Below the pieces are notes generated by a model. That model did not search any database. It had not been told where the DNA came from and saw only the letters and a list, made by a program, of their open reading frames with translations. 64,000 bases of DNA, from positions 806,001 to 870,000 of the forward strand of contig NZ_CP181045.1 in assembly GCF_047795645.1 (NCBI RefSeq). The letters run 5' to 3'. The stretch is from Salipaludibacillus sp047795645 (GTDB lineage Bacteria > Bacillota > Bacilli > Bacillales > Salisediminibacteriaceae). Each line of letters starts with the position of its first letter. Positions within the stretch are counted from its first letter, which is position 1. The translations under genes were made by a program, and so were the position numbers. This document shows positions 48,069 to 56,720 of this stretch, in pieces.

Positions 48069-49055
48069 GTGGCCAGGAGAAAAAGTGTTGCTAAAAGAGA
48101 AGGGGAATTTATAGAAACGGTTGTTCAGTTGTCTAGTTTTGGGATATTCATTATTACTTATTTAATTACAAGTTCTTTTCAGTCTTCATTAACTTTAGGG
48201 TTGGCCGGATTATTTCTTTCTATCGCATTTTTAATTTATCGTAAAGTTGTCTACATAAATAAATTAAAGAGTTCTAAAATTTCAGATGTAGATAAAATGT
48301 CAGGTATACAATTTGAAAAATACTTAAAATTGATTTTTGAACAGAAAGGGTATAAAGCTCAAAATACTAAAACGACGGGAGATTTTGGTGCGGATTTAAT
48401 ATTGAAGAAAGGTGATAAAAAGATCATTATACAAGCCAAGCGATATAACAGTAGGGTGGGCATAAAAGCGGTTCAAGAAGCTGTTTCTGCCGTGCAATAC
48501 TACAAGGCGACTGAAGCTTGGGTAGTGACTAACAACGAATTTACTGGTGCAGCCATTGAGTTAGCGCGGGCAAATAAAGTGAGGTTGATTGAGAGAGATG
48601 AACTAATGCAAATGGCCATTGAACTAAAAAATGATGCGCCAATATTACCCAATAATAAAACAGTCGACATAGATATCGATAAATATAAACTAGCTGCACC
48701 GAAACGTAAACCAGCAGTAAAATCAAAAGTGGAACCAATCCCTAAACCAAAGACGAAAACAGTACCTAAGCCAGAAGTAAAACTAGAGCCTAAGATAAGT
48801 TTAAATACTGTTCCAGAGACAAAGAAAGAAACTAGTAAAGATGCGCTTTACACAGAGCTTAAAGAATATCGGTTAAAGCAAGCAATGGAAGAAGAAATGA
48901 AACCTTATTTGATCTTCTATAATTCAGCATTAGATGAAATCATTGATAAAATGCCGACAAATGTAGATGACCTCCTGAATGTAAAAGGCTTTGGGAAAGT
49001 AAAAGGGGAGAAATACGGCCCGGCGATTATTGAGATTGTTAGTAGGTATCGTTGA
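48069..49055 (+). CDS. Mrr-type nuclease with membrane hairpin and C-terminal HRDC domain
   Basis: 328 aa. GTG 48069 was chosen because AGGAAG lies 7 bases upstream; upstream ATGs lack a site. After a basic start (MARRKSVAKREG) two hydrophobic helices follow (residues about 20-60). Residues 80-190 are an Mrr catalytic domain: MSGIQFEKYLKLIFEQKGY, TTGDFGADLILKKGDK and IIIQAKRYNSRVG (Asp, Gln-x-Lys). Next come KTVDIDIDKYKL, a Lys/Pro linker and the HRDC tail ending DDLLNVKGFGKVKGEKYG. The tail and the upstream region are near-identical to the gene at 26770, but the head is a different nuclease. Probably a membrane-attached DNA restriction or processing protein. Confidence 0.85.
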   Translation: MARRKSVAKREGEFIETVVQLSSFGIFIITYLITSSFQSSLTLGLAGLFLSIAFLIYRKVVYINKLKSSKISDVDKMSGIQFEKYLKLIFEQKGYKAQNTKTTGDFGADLILKKGDKKIIIQAKRYNSRVGIKAVQEAVSAVQYYKATEAWVVTNNEFTGAAIELARANKVRLIERDELMQMAIELKNDAPILPNNKTVDIDIDKYKLAAPKRKPAVKSKVEPIPKPKTKTVPKPEVKLEPKISLNTVPETKKETSKDALYTELKEYRLKQAMEEEMKPYLIFYNSALDEIIDKMPTNVDDLLNVKGFGKVKGEKYGPAIIEIVSRYR

Positions 49056-49207
49056 GTAAAGATCAATTAAAGATAAAAGGAGAAAAGATCATACTTTGTC
49101 AAGAGTGGTATGACAGAAATAGAAGCAAGTCTGACCGCTGCCTTGAAGAAATGTTGAAGAAAGAAAAAATATAACAAAAATAAATGATTAGACGGAGGAT
49201 GATGATT

Positions 49208-49543
49208 ATGTCAATGCAATGGAAACAAGATCAGAAATACTTATTAAATAGCATTGAAGCCTATCGTAATAAGGTAGCTGGTAAGGACTTGAAGGAAGCT
49301 AAACGAATAACAGCAGAATTTTCAGAAACACTCCATAAACAAACCCCTGAATTACAACATAGAACAATTAATTCAATTAATGAACGTCTTCCATACCTAG
49401 ATAACCTTTTAGCTGGTGCACATACAATAGAGAGTTACGCTCAAAAAGATCAGCATTTGTTTGCTACTGAACCCAGAAAAGACAATAACAAGGAAGCAAA
49501 TGAATGCAATGATAGACATTCTTATAACGGTACTGTGAGGTGA
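49208..49543 (+). CDS. Unknown small helical protein
   Basis: 111 aa. The third in-frame ATG (49208) has the right distance from CGGAGG. It begins MSMQWKQDQKYLLNSIEAYR and is helical and charged, with no membrane segment and no recognised family. It follows the Mrr-HRDC gene by about 150 bases and may be on the same transcript. Confidence 0.5.
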   Translation: MSMQWKQDQKYLLNSIEAYRNKVAGKDLKEAKRITAEFSETLHKQTPELQHRTINSINERLPYLDNLLAGAHTIESYAQKDQHLFATEPRKDNNKEANECNDRHSYNGTVR

Positions 49544-49552
49544 ATTCTTGTG

Positions 49553-49645
49553 ATAAGGCAAAGAGAGGCTTTTTTTGAAGCATAGATTTTAGGGAATAAT
49601 GTAATTGGGCAACCGAAGCGAACCGTCGCATTGGTTGCTCTTTGG
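49553..49645 (-). repeat. Family B element, shortened copy
   Basis: Contains GCAAAGAGAGGCTTTTTTTG and GGCAACCGAAGCGAACCGTCG, parallel to 50810-50945 but with the centre deleted. Confidence 0.5.
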
Positions 49646-49647
49646 TT

Positions 49648-49806
49648 GACATGATCTTATTAGAAAGTTATATAAACTCGTAAACTATATAGTGAAAGTC
49701 ATGAAATTACATAGAAGAGATCGTTACATGTTGGATGATTTCCTCATGAATATTTCTGATTACATATTAGCAAATAATAGAACAGTCGCATAAATATCGA
49801 GAAATA
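49648..49806 (+). pseudogene. Internal fragment of the NERD-HRDC gene
   Basis: Aligns with 27356-27512 of the 26770 gene (GATCTTATTA, TCGTAAACTAT, AGAGATCGTTACATG, GATTACATATTAGCAAATAA) with substitutions and stops. It is the piece between NERD domain and linker, directly adjoining a family B element. Confidence 0.65.
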
Positions 49807-49842
49807 ACTATGTAAGAAGACGAATCTTGGAGGGTAAAGCTT

Positions 49843-50502
49843 TTGGTATCACTTACAAGAAATGCAGACCAATTATTTTCTGAACTTGAATTGCATAAAC
49901 CACGACCAATCACGGATATTTTAGAGACGAAAAGTAATAAAGATGGGACGCCACATAAGAAATATCCATCTGGATGGAAATTAAAAGCCTCATTAGATCC
50001 ATCGTTACCAAAAGGAATTAATCAAGGTGGTATTTATGTGTTTTGGTGGTTAAAAGATCCTAAGGAGAATGGTCTTGATCCTTTATATGGTTCTACGTGC
50101 TCTCGAGTATATACTCTCCAAGGGAAGAAAATAACGGGAAAAACAAGTAGTGAAGCATTCCACCAAATAGATATCAATATCACTGACAGTTGGCTTGAAA
50201 GCTATAACGGACATATTCCATTATATGTTGGGAAAAGCGCAGACAGTATTTTTAAAAGAATGGATTTACATTTAAAAATAAACCGTGATAAATATCGCGG
50301 GAAGTCGACATCTGACCAACTTAGGAGAGGAATTGAACGTTTGTTTTGTGAGCATTCAAATACAGCGGATCTAATTGTAAAGCATTTAGGATATAGCTTT
50401 ATAAGTTTACATGGACAAGAGGATGTCGTGAACAGGTTCTATCTTGAAGATTACGCTATAGGGAAACTTTTGCCGTTATTTAACATTGATATAGAGAGGT
50501 AG
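49843..50502 (+). CDS. GIY-YIG-like nuclease domain protein
   Basis: 219 aa. TTG 49843 lies 8 bases after TTGGAGGGT. The core is GGIYVFWWLKD (about 66), IPLYVGKSADSIFKRMDLHL (about 127, including the Arg) and a C-terminal VVNRFYLEDYAIGKLLPLFN (Glu and final Asn). This follows the GIY...YVG, R, E and N order of GIY-YIG enzymes. No DNA-binding domain is obvious. Many stand-alone proteins of this kind sit in defence islands. Activity is likely, target unknown. Confidence 0.7.
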   Translation: MVSLTRNADQLFSELELHKPRPITDILETKSNKDGTPHKKYPSGWKLKASLDPSLPKGINQGGIYVFWWLKDPKENGLDPLYGSTCSRVYTLQGKKITGKTSSEAFHQIDINITDSWLESYNGHIPLYVGKSADSIFKRMDLHLKINRDKYRGKSTSDQLRRGIERLFCEHSNTADLIVKHLGYSFISLHGQEDVVNRFYLEDYAIGKLLPLFNIDIER

Positions 50503-50809
50503 AATTTATAACCGGAAAATAATAAGAATTTTATAATAAGAACCGTAATCATCTTATAAAATCCAATTTTAATACATTGTGATTATTTACTAAAGAAATT
50601 TTTGTTGAAGTGTAATACCGTATCACAAATTCTTTTAGTCATAGCTTGTTTAGAAATGATCGCTGGTTTGATTATAGGTATAGTAATGGGGCAACCAGAT
50701 AGATATATTGATAGTTTTAATTTGTCAATTGCTATGATTTGGTGGTTATGACATTATGAATACTGCATTTTAATTAAGTCACTTGGACGCAGTTGGTAAC
50801 CACAGTGAC

Positions 50810-50945
50810 GGTTCTTGTGGTAAAGCAAAGAGAGACTCTTTTTTTTGAAAAGATGGGTGTTTATCGTAGCTAATCTAAACATAGGTTATAGGGAATGATG
50901 TTACTTGCTCAACCGAAGGAACCGTCCCCATGGTTGATGATGGTG
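50810..50945 (-). repeat. Family B element, partial copy
   Basis: GACGGTTCTTGTGG, AGAGAGACTC, GTGTTTATCGTAGCTAATCT and CCGAAGGAACCGTCCCC match the reverse complement of the left half of 60020-60264. The rest of 50503-50810 shows no intact gene. Confidence 0.6.
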
Positions 50946-50969
50946 TTTTTAACAAAGAGGAGTGTCAAT

Positions 50970-51440
50970 ATGGAGGTAGTTTATTTTGCAGGTGGATGTT
51001 TATGGGGAGTACAAGCTTTTATAAAAACTTTACCTGGAGTTAAGTGTACAGAAGCTGGTAGAGCTAATGGAACAAGGGTTACGCTTGAGGGTGATTATGA
51101 TGGATACGCTGAATGCGTAAAAACAGGATTTGATCCGACGGTTGTAACGGTCAGGGAATTAATGGGGTATTTATTTGAAATCATTGATCCATATAGTTTG
51201 AATAAACAAGGACAGGATGTTGGTGAGAAATACAGAACAGGAGTATATAGTGAAAAGCCTGAACACTTAAAAGAGGCTAGGTTGTTTCTAAGTGAAAGAA
51301 ATGATTATGACTTTGTAGTTGTAGAAGTCTTACCTCTTTCAAACTATATAAGAAGTGCAGAAGAACATCAAGATAGGTTAGCAAGATGTCCAAATGATTA
51401 TTGTCATATTCCAGAAGAAATATTAAGTAAATATAAGTAA
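50970..51440 (+). CDS. msrA: Peptide methionine sulfoxide reductase MsrA-like protein
   Basis: 156 aa. ATG 50970 follows AAAGAGGAG. The active-site motif is GGCLWGVQ (Cys 9; Leu replaces the usual Phe), followed by DPYSLNKQGQDVGEKYRTGV, where the conserved Asp and Tyr contact substrate. The C-terminus CPNDYCHIPEE carries two Cys that may recycle the enzyme. MsrA reduces methionine-S-sulfoxide in proteins with thioredoxin. It is a single-gene unit between repeats, and its GC content and neighbours suggest acquisition as a cassette. Confidence 0.82.
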   Translation: MEVVYFAGGCLWGVQAFIKTLPGVKCTEAGRANGTRVTLEGDYDGYAECVKTGFDPTVVTVRELMGYLFEIIDPYSLNKQGQDVGEKYRTGVYSEKPEHLKEARLFLSERNDYDFVVVEVLPLSNYIRSAEEHQDRLARCPNDYCHIPEEILSKYK

Positions 51441-51524
51441 GGGAAAATATTAAAAGATGGTTTATGAACTCTATAGTTTTCAGAAATACTTTACCATCTA
51501 ATTAATCCTTGAAGGACTAGCACT

Positions 51525-51582
51525 GTGGTTCCTGATGATCCACATGGTATAACTTTACTGCACTTGGGGTCAGGAACTTTTT
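51525..51582. repeat. Family-A palindrome at a helicase breakpoint
   Basis: GTGGTTCCTGATGATCCACA, TGGTATAACTTTACTGCAC, GGGGTCAGGAACTTTTT. The helicase-like sequence begins about eight bases after its end. Confidence 0.7.
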
Positions 51583-51589
51583 ATTCTAA

Positions 51590-52376
51590 AATGTGGCTCG
51601 GAACCCGCTATAGTCAAGAAGAACTTCTTGAAATGCAGGTTAGAGATGACATGGCACTAAACATTTACCAAGCATGGAAGGACCATAAACAATCACGAAC
51701 GTTGGCGTTCTGTTCCTCTATTAAACATGCGGCTTTTCTAACTCGATTTTTCAAAAAAGAGGGTGTGAAAGCAGTTGAACTTCATTCGGCAGCAGACGGA
51801 ATGGATCGGAAGGAAGCGGTTAGGCAGATTTCAGAGGCGAAGATTGACATTATCTTCTCGGTCGATTTGTTTAACGAAGGCACGGATATTCCTGCTTTAG
51901 ATACATTACTGTTCGTTCGACCGACGGAATCGCTAACGATCTTCACCCAGCAAATAGGGCGGGGATTAAGGTTGCATGATGGGAAAGAGCATTGTGTTGT
52001 GATTGATTTGATCGGAAACTATCGAAATGCCGATTTAAAGCTGAGTTTGCTTGATACCCGTCCGGAGGAAAAGCGAGAAAAGGGTAACAAGGTTATTCCT
52101 GAAGTACCGGCTTCTTGTTTCATCGATATCGAGATTCGAGCGATTAACTTATTAGAAGAAATCAAGAAAAAGCAGCAACCTCGGAAACAGCAAATCTTGA
52201 GCGACTATTTGCGAATCAAAGAAGAATTCGGCTATCGTCCGTCTTATTTAGAGTTCCATCGTCACGGCTATGAGAATTCGATGGCAGTTCGGCAAGAGTT
52301 TAATTCTTATGTTGGATTTCGTTATTGGGCTGAGAAGTTGTCGGAAGAAGGAGAAACGAGCCTTCAAGGAAGGTGA
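51590..52376 (+). pseudogene. Truncated copy of the PLD-helicase (middle to C-terminal part)
   Basis: About 262 codons closely matching residues 407 onward of the protein at 34167 (WLGTRYSQEELLE, NEGTDIPALDTLLFVRPTES, TQQIGRGLRLHDGK, PSYLEFHRHGYENSMAVRQE). The PLD head and the ATP-binding half are missing; the match starts right after a family-A element. At the 3' end the frame breaks near 52350 and the last 60 codons of the family are lost or shifted. Divergence from 34167 is modest, so the duplication or replacement is fairly recent. Confidence 0.85.
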
Positions 52377-52522
52377 TGCTATATTACAAAAATACGGAAT
52401 ACCTATTTTGAGATTTTCTACGAATGAGAGTAGAAAAAGTAAAATGAGTATTGTAGATGTTGGGACTTCCGTATATAATTAGAGTTATAGGAATGTACGT
52501 TCGATTATAAGAGAGGTTGCCA

Positions 52523-52600
52523 ATGGCTATTGACCATGATCGTTTATTTAAAGAATTATTATCTACTTATTTTGAGGTTCTGGAACAAGTTAACGTATAG
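52523..52600 (+). pseudogene. 5' remnant of a PD-(D/E)xK Rpn/transposase-like gene
   Basis: ATG 52523 after AGAGAGG encodes MAIDHDRLFKELLSTYFEVL and stops after 25 codons. This is the typical opening of Rpn-type recombination-promoting nucleases. The rest is missing. Confidence 0.45.
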
Positions 52601-52739
52601 ATGAGAAACTTTGGACAAGTTTATTATGACGAGTTACAAGTGCAACAAAAGGAACTTATGTAGATAAAAGATGGATTAGTGGTGCTACATATTAGTCTAG
52701 TTTTCTAAACTTTACTTTAGAAAAAAGAGGAGAAAAGCG

Positions 52740-53582
52740 ATGGTTAAATCAAGGTTCTTTCAAGTGATTTCTCGATTGTTAGATTGGGCTGATAAAAGAA
52801 AGAAAGAACTTCATTTTCTTTCAATGATATTTTTTATAGTTTTTGCAGCTCTGATGGGTGGGGAAGTATACTATAAATATAGCAAAAATCCTATGTTTGA
52901 AAGTCCAAGTAACATAGTTGAGCATTTAGCTATTCCCTTATTTATTAGCTTATTTACAATAGCGTTAGTGTTATTTTTTGGGGTGTTTTTCACATCCTTT
53001 GTAATGATGGCACCTTTTAAAAAGTTAAAGCTTTTTAAAATGGAATTAGAATTTGATGATAAATATGAAAAAGAATTAATGATAGCAAATCAATTTACAT
53101 TTATCTCAACAATGTTGCAAAATAATCCTTATACTATAGAGGAATTGATAAGTGATAGCTCAACTGAGTTAAACGATGTAGTTGAAAAGTTATCGTTAAA
53201 TTATAAAAGGTTTGTTAATGAATATAACAGTGGAGTCTGTCTTGAAATTGATGTGTGTAAGGAAGAAGATGTGGTTGCAAAACAAGAACAAAAATTATTA
53301 GAGGAAATTAAAAGGTCATCTTATATCAGTAATGCATACGTTAATCGTATTTTGAGCGGGAATAATTTAATGGTAGGATTAGTTGAAGTTTCTAAAGACT
53401 TAGATAATGTTGTCATTATTACAAGAAGTAATTATGACTATCCCTTTGATCATTATGATAACGAATCATTAGCTAGTGTCATAGAATACTCTATAATTCT
53501 CTATGAGATGATAAATATGATAACTTTTTTGCCGGAAGACACAGATGAAAGTAAGGAAGATAGTGGAAGTGAGAAGGGTTGA
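52740..53582 (+). CDS. Two-helix membrane protein of unknown function
   Basis: 280 aa, ATG 52740 with GAGGAG at good distance. Two hydrophobic helices at about residues 25-42 (LSMIFFIVFAALMGG) and 65-90 (IPLFISLFTIALVLFFGVFF) precede a cytoplasmic domain with MELEFDDKYEKELMIANQF and a C-terminal mixed region (NVVIITRSNYDYPFDH). I recognise no family. It is followed by a 54-aa gene on the same strand about 55 bases later. Confidence 0.6.
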   Translation: MVKSRFFQVISRLLDWADKRKKELHFLSMIFFIVFAALMGGEVYYKYSKNPMFESPSNIVEHLAIPLFISLFTIALVLFFGVFFTSFVMMAPFKKLKLFKMELEFDDKYEKELMIANQFTFISTMLQNNPYTIEELISDSSTELNDVVEKLSLNYKRFVNEYNSGVCLEIDVCKEEDVVAKQEQKLLEEIKRSSYISNAYVNRILSGNNLMVGLVEVSKDLDNVVIITRSNYDYPFDHYDNESLASVIEYSIILYEMINMITFLPEDTDESKEDSGSEKG

Positions 53583-53637
53583 TGATATGAAAATACCATA
53601 TTATATGATAAAATATTAAATAAAGGAGGCGGTTTTA

Positions 53638-53802
53638 ATGAGTGCACCTTCAAGAGACAAGGAAAAAAAAGTTTACACAAAGGATCAAAGGGCCATTTTA
53701 AATAAGTACGGAAAAATACAAAAGGGTAACAATGATAAAAAAAGTACATCAACAGATTTTTTTAGAAATTTAGATAAAAGAATAAAAGAAGCAAACCGCT
53801 AG
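53638..53802 (+). CDS. 54-aa basic protein
   Basis: ATG 53638 with a perfect AAAGGAGG 7 bases upstream. Sequence begins MSAPSRDKEKKVYTKDQRAI and is rich in Lys with no hydrophobic segment. Unknown family. It ends inside the terminator shared with the convergent 57-aa gene. Downstream of the two-helix membrane gene, probably same operon. Confidence 0.6.
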   Translation: MSAPSRDKEKKVYTKDQRAILNKYGKIQKGNNDKKSTSTDFFRNLDKRIKEANR

Positions 53803-53826
53803 TAACCTTACTTGCGGTTTTTTTTA
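53793..53826. terminator. Terminator shared by two convergent small genes
   Basis: AACCGC-T-AGTAA / TTACT-T-GCGGTT hairpin with a single T-T mismatch and a run of eight T. It overlaps both stop codons. Confidence 0.8.
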
Positions 53827-53981
53827 TAATTTGAATGGGATCTATCAATCGGATTATTAAAAGGAATGACAAAAATTTCTCCAGTTTGAATATTTATACC
53901 TTGTAATGGTCTAGAAGGTTTAGTTGATTTATTTGAAGAATATTTCTTTATTAAATGCTTTAATACTTCATTATTACTCAC
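53808..53981 (-). CDS. 57-aa protein convergent with the 54-aa gene
   Basis: GTG at 53981 behind AAAAGGAGTG on the minus strand; stop TAA at 53808-53810. The protein begins MSNNEVLKHLIKKYSSNKST and contains GINIQTGEIFVIPFNNPIDR. No family recognised. Good ribosome site and clean frame support it as real. Its 3' end overlaps the tail of the opposite gene, so expression of the two may interfere. Confidence 0.6.
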   Translation of the reverse strand: MSNNEVLKHLIKKYSSNKSTKPSRPLQGINIQTGEIFVIPFNNPIDRSHSNYKKNRK

Positions 53982-54041
53982 TTAGTTCACTCCTTTTATA
54001 ATATATTATGAACAATGTTCAAAACATATTCATTTACAGGA

Positions 54042-54275
54042 AGAACTTCTTGATAAACAGGTAAGAGAAGACATGGCACTAAACATTTACTAGGCATGGA
54101 AGGACCATAAACAATCACGAACGTTGGCATTTTGTTCCTTTATTATACAAGCGGTTTTTCTAACTCGATTTTTAAAGAAAAGGGTGGTAAAGTGGTTGAA
54201 CTACATTAAGCAGCAGACGGGATCAATCGGAAAGAAGCGATCAAGCAGATTATACCGAATGACCCCCAGTGCGGA
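54042..54275 (+). pseudogene. Third, heavily decayed copy of the PLD-helicase
   Basis: Matches residues about 412-480 of the 34167 protein at DNA level (GAAGAACTTCTTGA, GACATGGCACTAAACATTTA, CATGGAAGGACCATAAACAA) with stops and indels. At the right it ends in a piece of family-A palindrome (GACCCCCAGTGCGG at 54261-54274). Confidence 0.75.
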
Positions 54276-54311
54276 AAAAGAGGGCGAACCATCATAAATA
54301 AATTCGCAAAT

Positions 54312-54354
54312 AAAAGCACATGATTTAACTTGTATCAAATCATGTGCTTTTCTA
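54312..54354. terminator. Terminator of the coiled-coil gene
   Basis: 15-bp perfect arms AAAAGCACATGATTT / AAATCATGTGCTTTT with a 10-base loop, just beyond the stop of the minus-strand gene. Confidence 0.8.
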
Positions 54355-54357
54355 TAA

Positions 54358-54888
54358 TTAAGCCTGCTTTTTTAAGTCATAAATATCACGATCATGTTTC
54401 CCTATCTTCAGATCGAAAAACTCCAGGTTCTCTTTTGTTGGCATGTTATCAAGTCGGGCCAATATTGTATAATTCTGCTCTGTCAGTTTACCGGTCTGCT
54501 CATTCGTTGCATCCAACTTCTTTTCCATTCTCGCAGTCGTTTCTTTGAGACTGGAGATGTCACCTTTCATAAGATCTTGAGACTCTTTGAGACTAGAGAT
54601 GTCATCTTTCATTCCTGTCATTTCGACTTTCATTCCAGATATGTCGCTTTTCATGGCTGAGATGTCATCTTTCATAAGAGCCTGAGATTCTTTGAGACTG
54701 GAGATGTCATCTTTCATGAGAGCTTGAGACTCTTTGAGACTAGAGATGTCATCTTTCATAAGAGCCTGAGATTCTTTGAGACTGGAGATGTCATCTTTCA
54801 TAAGAGCCTGAGATTCTTTGAGACTAGAAATATCCCCTTGCATATCTTCTAACGTATTAATTATTTGATAAAGCAATTTTTCGCTCAT
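54358..54888 (-). CDS. Coiled-coil protein with tandem 14-residue repeats
   Basis: 176 aa, ATG 54888 behind GAGGGGG. After MSEKLLYQIINTLEDMQG come repeats of DDISSLKESQALMK (14 residues, two heptads, 42 bp each): four perfect or near-perfect units, then degenerate units (DDISAMKSDISGMKVEMTGM), then more. The C-terminal 60 residues (KLTEQNYTILARLDNM) are also helical. The product should form a long parallel coiled coil. Related proteins in Bacillus are of unknown function. The near-identical DNA units point to slippage or unequal exchange and to variable length between strains. Confidence 0.7.
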   Translation of the reverse strand: MSEKLLYQIINTLEDMQGDISSLKESQALMKDDISSLKESQALMKDDISSLKESQALMKDDISSLKESQALMKDDISAMKSDISGMKVEMTGMKDDISSLKESQDLMKGDISSLKETTARMEKKLDATNEQTGKLTEQNYTILARLDNMPTKENLEFFDLKIGKHDRDIYDLKKQA

Positions 54889-55341
54889 CCGTTTCCCCCT
54901 CGAAAGAGTTCTTTTATCCGTAGCTTTTTTATCTTATAACTATCTTACCTTAAATATTTTTTGTTAAAAAGTGAAACTTGAACTATATTTCGGCACAGTT
55001 CACCACCTTAATGATTGAATTTGGCATTTGAGAGTATTTCCTGGGATGACTTGTACCAATTGAAGTATAATAAGCGCGTATAGTACTACTCATGGGGAGG
55101 GCTATTGAAAGCCAGCAGTACTTAATCAGAGTAAGTAAAAGGAAGGCAGTCTTACAGAATACCTGTATCTATTATATAATAAGAACGTGCGTTTGTATAC
55201 TAGGCACTTCCGGAGCTTTAGGAATATGATTGTTCCGTTCACTATTTTAAGTATCATTTTATATCAGTCTCGCAGGAAATAAGTGAATTTCTGTCGAAGT
55301 TTTTTAAAGAATAGTATAAAATTCTAGGTTGGATTAATCTG
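54889..55341. other. Region without a supported gene
   Basis: No ORF with a start site and no clear hairpin. Probably decayed sequence and the promoter of the coiled-coil gene. Confidence 0.35.
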
Positions 55342-55490
55342 TTGAATGTAGTAGGTGCAATGATTAATGAAGTGGGAAAACTCTTTGCGCAAAACAAGGA
55401 GCGGAAGATAAAATATTGCCGTTGATGTGGGAGTTTCCAGGTGGAAAGGTAGAGTCTGGGGAGAGCGCCAAAAAAGTATTGAAAAGATGA
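55342..55490 (+). pseudogene. Nudix hydrolase remnant
   Basis: Two frames give VVGAMINEVGKLFAQNKERK and then LPLMWEFPGGKVESGESAKK, the start of a MutT-type pyrophosphohydrolase up to the middle of the Nudix box (the REExxEE part is missing). Frameshifted and cut short. Confidence 0.6.
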
Positions 55491-55508
55491 TCTTTGGGGG
55501 ATTAGAAA

Positions 55509-55739
55509 ATGACTCTTAAGTGGAAGAAAGAAGATATAATATTTGATAGCATACGTGAAGCAGATGTATGGGCCGATTCTATAGGAAATGAAATTTATGC
55601 ACGACTTTATGATGGTTATGATACCCCGGATTATAAAATAGCTTATTCATTAGCCTTTAGACTTTCTGAGGTAGAAAATTTCCGAGTTATCACAAAATCA
55701 TCATATAATAGATATAAAGTATGGGTTTTAGAAATGTAA
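55509..55739 (+). CDS. 76-aa protein of unknown function
   Basis: ATG 55509 after GGGGGATT. Begins MTLKWKKEDIIFDSIREADV and contains YDTPDYKIAYSLAFRLSEV. Soluble, mixed alpha/beta, no family recognised. It directly follows the Nudix remnant. A GC-rich inverted repeat (GCTCGTtCCTCT / AGAGGACGAGC, 55758-55790) behind it may end its transcript. Confidence 0.5.
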   Translation: MTLKWKKEDIIFDSIREADVWADSIGNEIYARLYDGYDTPDYKIAYSLAFRLSEVENFRVITKSSYNRYKVWVLEM

Positions 55740-55871
55740 TCTTTATAGTCGTAGTTCGCTCGTTCCTCTTCAATAAGTGAGAGGACGAGCTTGTAGAGTG
55801 ATCTTTTAAATATAGAGGGAGAGATTTGAATGTCTTTTAACATGAACCTTTGGAAGGTTCGGATGTGATTA

Positions 55872-56246
55872 TCACATGGACATTGCGAACAGAACTAATA
55901 ATATATACATACTTAATAGCAATATACTAATAGCCGCAACAGTAAAAATAAAAATGTGAAAAAGTGGGCTATACCCCTTTTTCAAACTAAACAAATAAGT
56001 AAAGATCCCATATACGCCTACAAAAACTAAAAAGATCTCTTCATTAATATTGTGGTATTGATAGAAAACATATAGCAAGATAAAGATGATATAAAAGATA
56101 ACTGCGGAAACAGGTAATAAATAAGCAGATCTATTTTGAGTTTTTTTATTTTGATCTTTTACATTCTTGATATAAACAGAATATTGAAATGACCCCACTA
56201 CAAGTAATACGATAATAACTACAATGAAAAATGATAATGAATACAC
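55872..56246 (-). CDS. Four-helix integral membrane protein
   Basis: 124 aa. GTG at 56246 lies 8 bases after GAGGGGG. Four hydrophobic helices at about residues 4-22, 45-62, 70-88 and 96-120 leave little soluble sequence. No family recognised. Single gene with its own ribosome site. Confidence 0.6.
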   Translation of the reverse strand: MYSLSFFIVVIIVLLVVGSFQYSVYIKNVKDQNKKTQNRSAYLLPVSAVIFYIIFILLYVFYQYHNINEEIFLVFVGVYGIFTYLFSLKKGYSPLFHIFIFTVAAISILLLSMYILLVLFAMSM

Positions 56247-56720
56247 ATTTTGTTCCCCCTCTTCGAAAGGCTACCATCCCTTTTAATAGTCAAATGTCCA
56301 ATCATACGATGATTCCATTTTAGCAAAATCTTCTCCTTCTTTACAGTTTAATATATATAGTGCAAAAACTGCATCTAATGTATGTGAAACAGAGATCGTT
56401 TGAACGAACATTAAATGCATCACAAGCTTCCTACATATCGTCTAGTAAGCTTATGCCACGATTTATTTATACTTAATAATTTCCATATCGTTCAAATAGT
56501 CAAAGATATAAAAGCATCGTTTTTTGGTTCGGAAATGTTATAGTTATTATACAAATTTGATTGACTTTCAATAAGATCAGTCCTTCACAAATGGGCCATT
56601 TTATTGAATAAATGTGTTAAATCAATCTTTTGCAACCAATAGTTGCTGTGTGGTTGGTGGTGTGCAACTTATAGAACCAATACGATTACAGTAACGATAT
56701 TGAAAAAGGAGCGTTGCATT
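56247..56720. other. Intergenic region
   Basis: No gene seen. It lies between divergent genes and must hold both promoters; none is unambiguous. Confidence 0.4.

Noticed and set aside
54540..54850. CRISPR array
   Set aside because: The 42-bp units are contiguous without spacers and keep one open frame encoding heptads.
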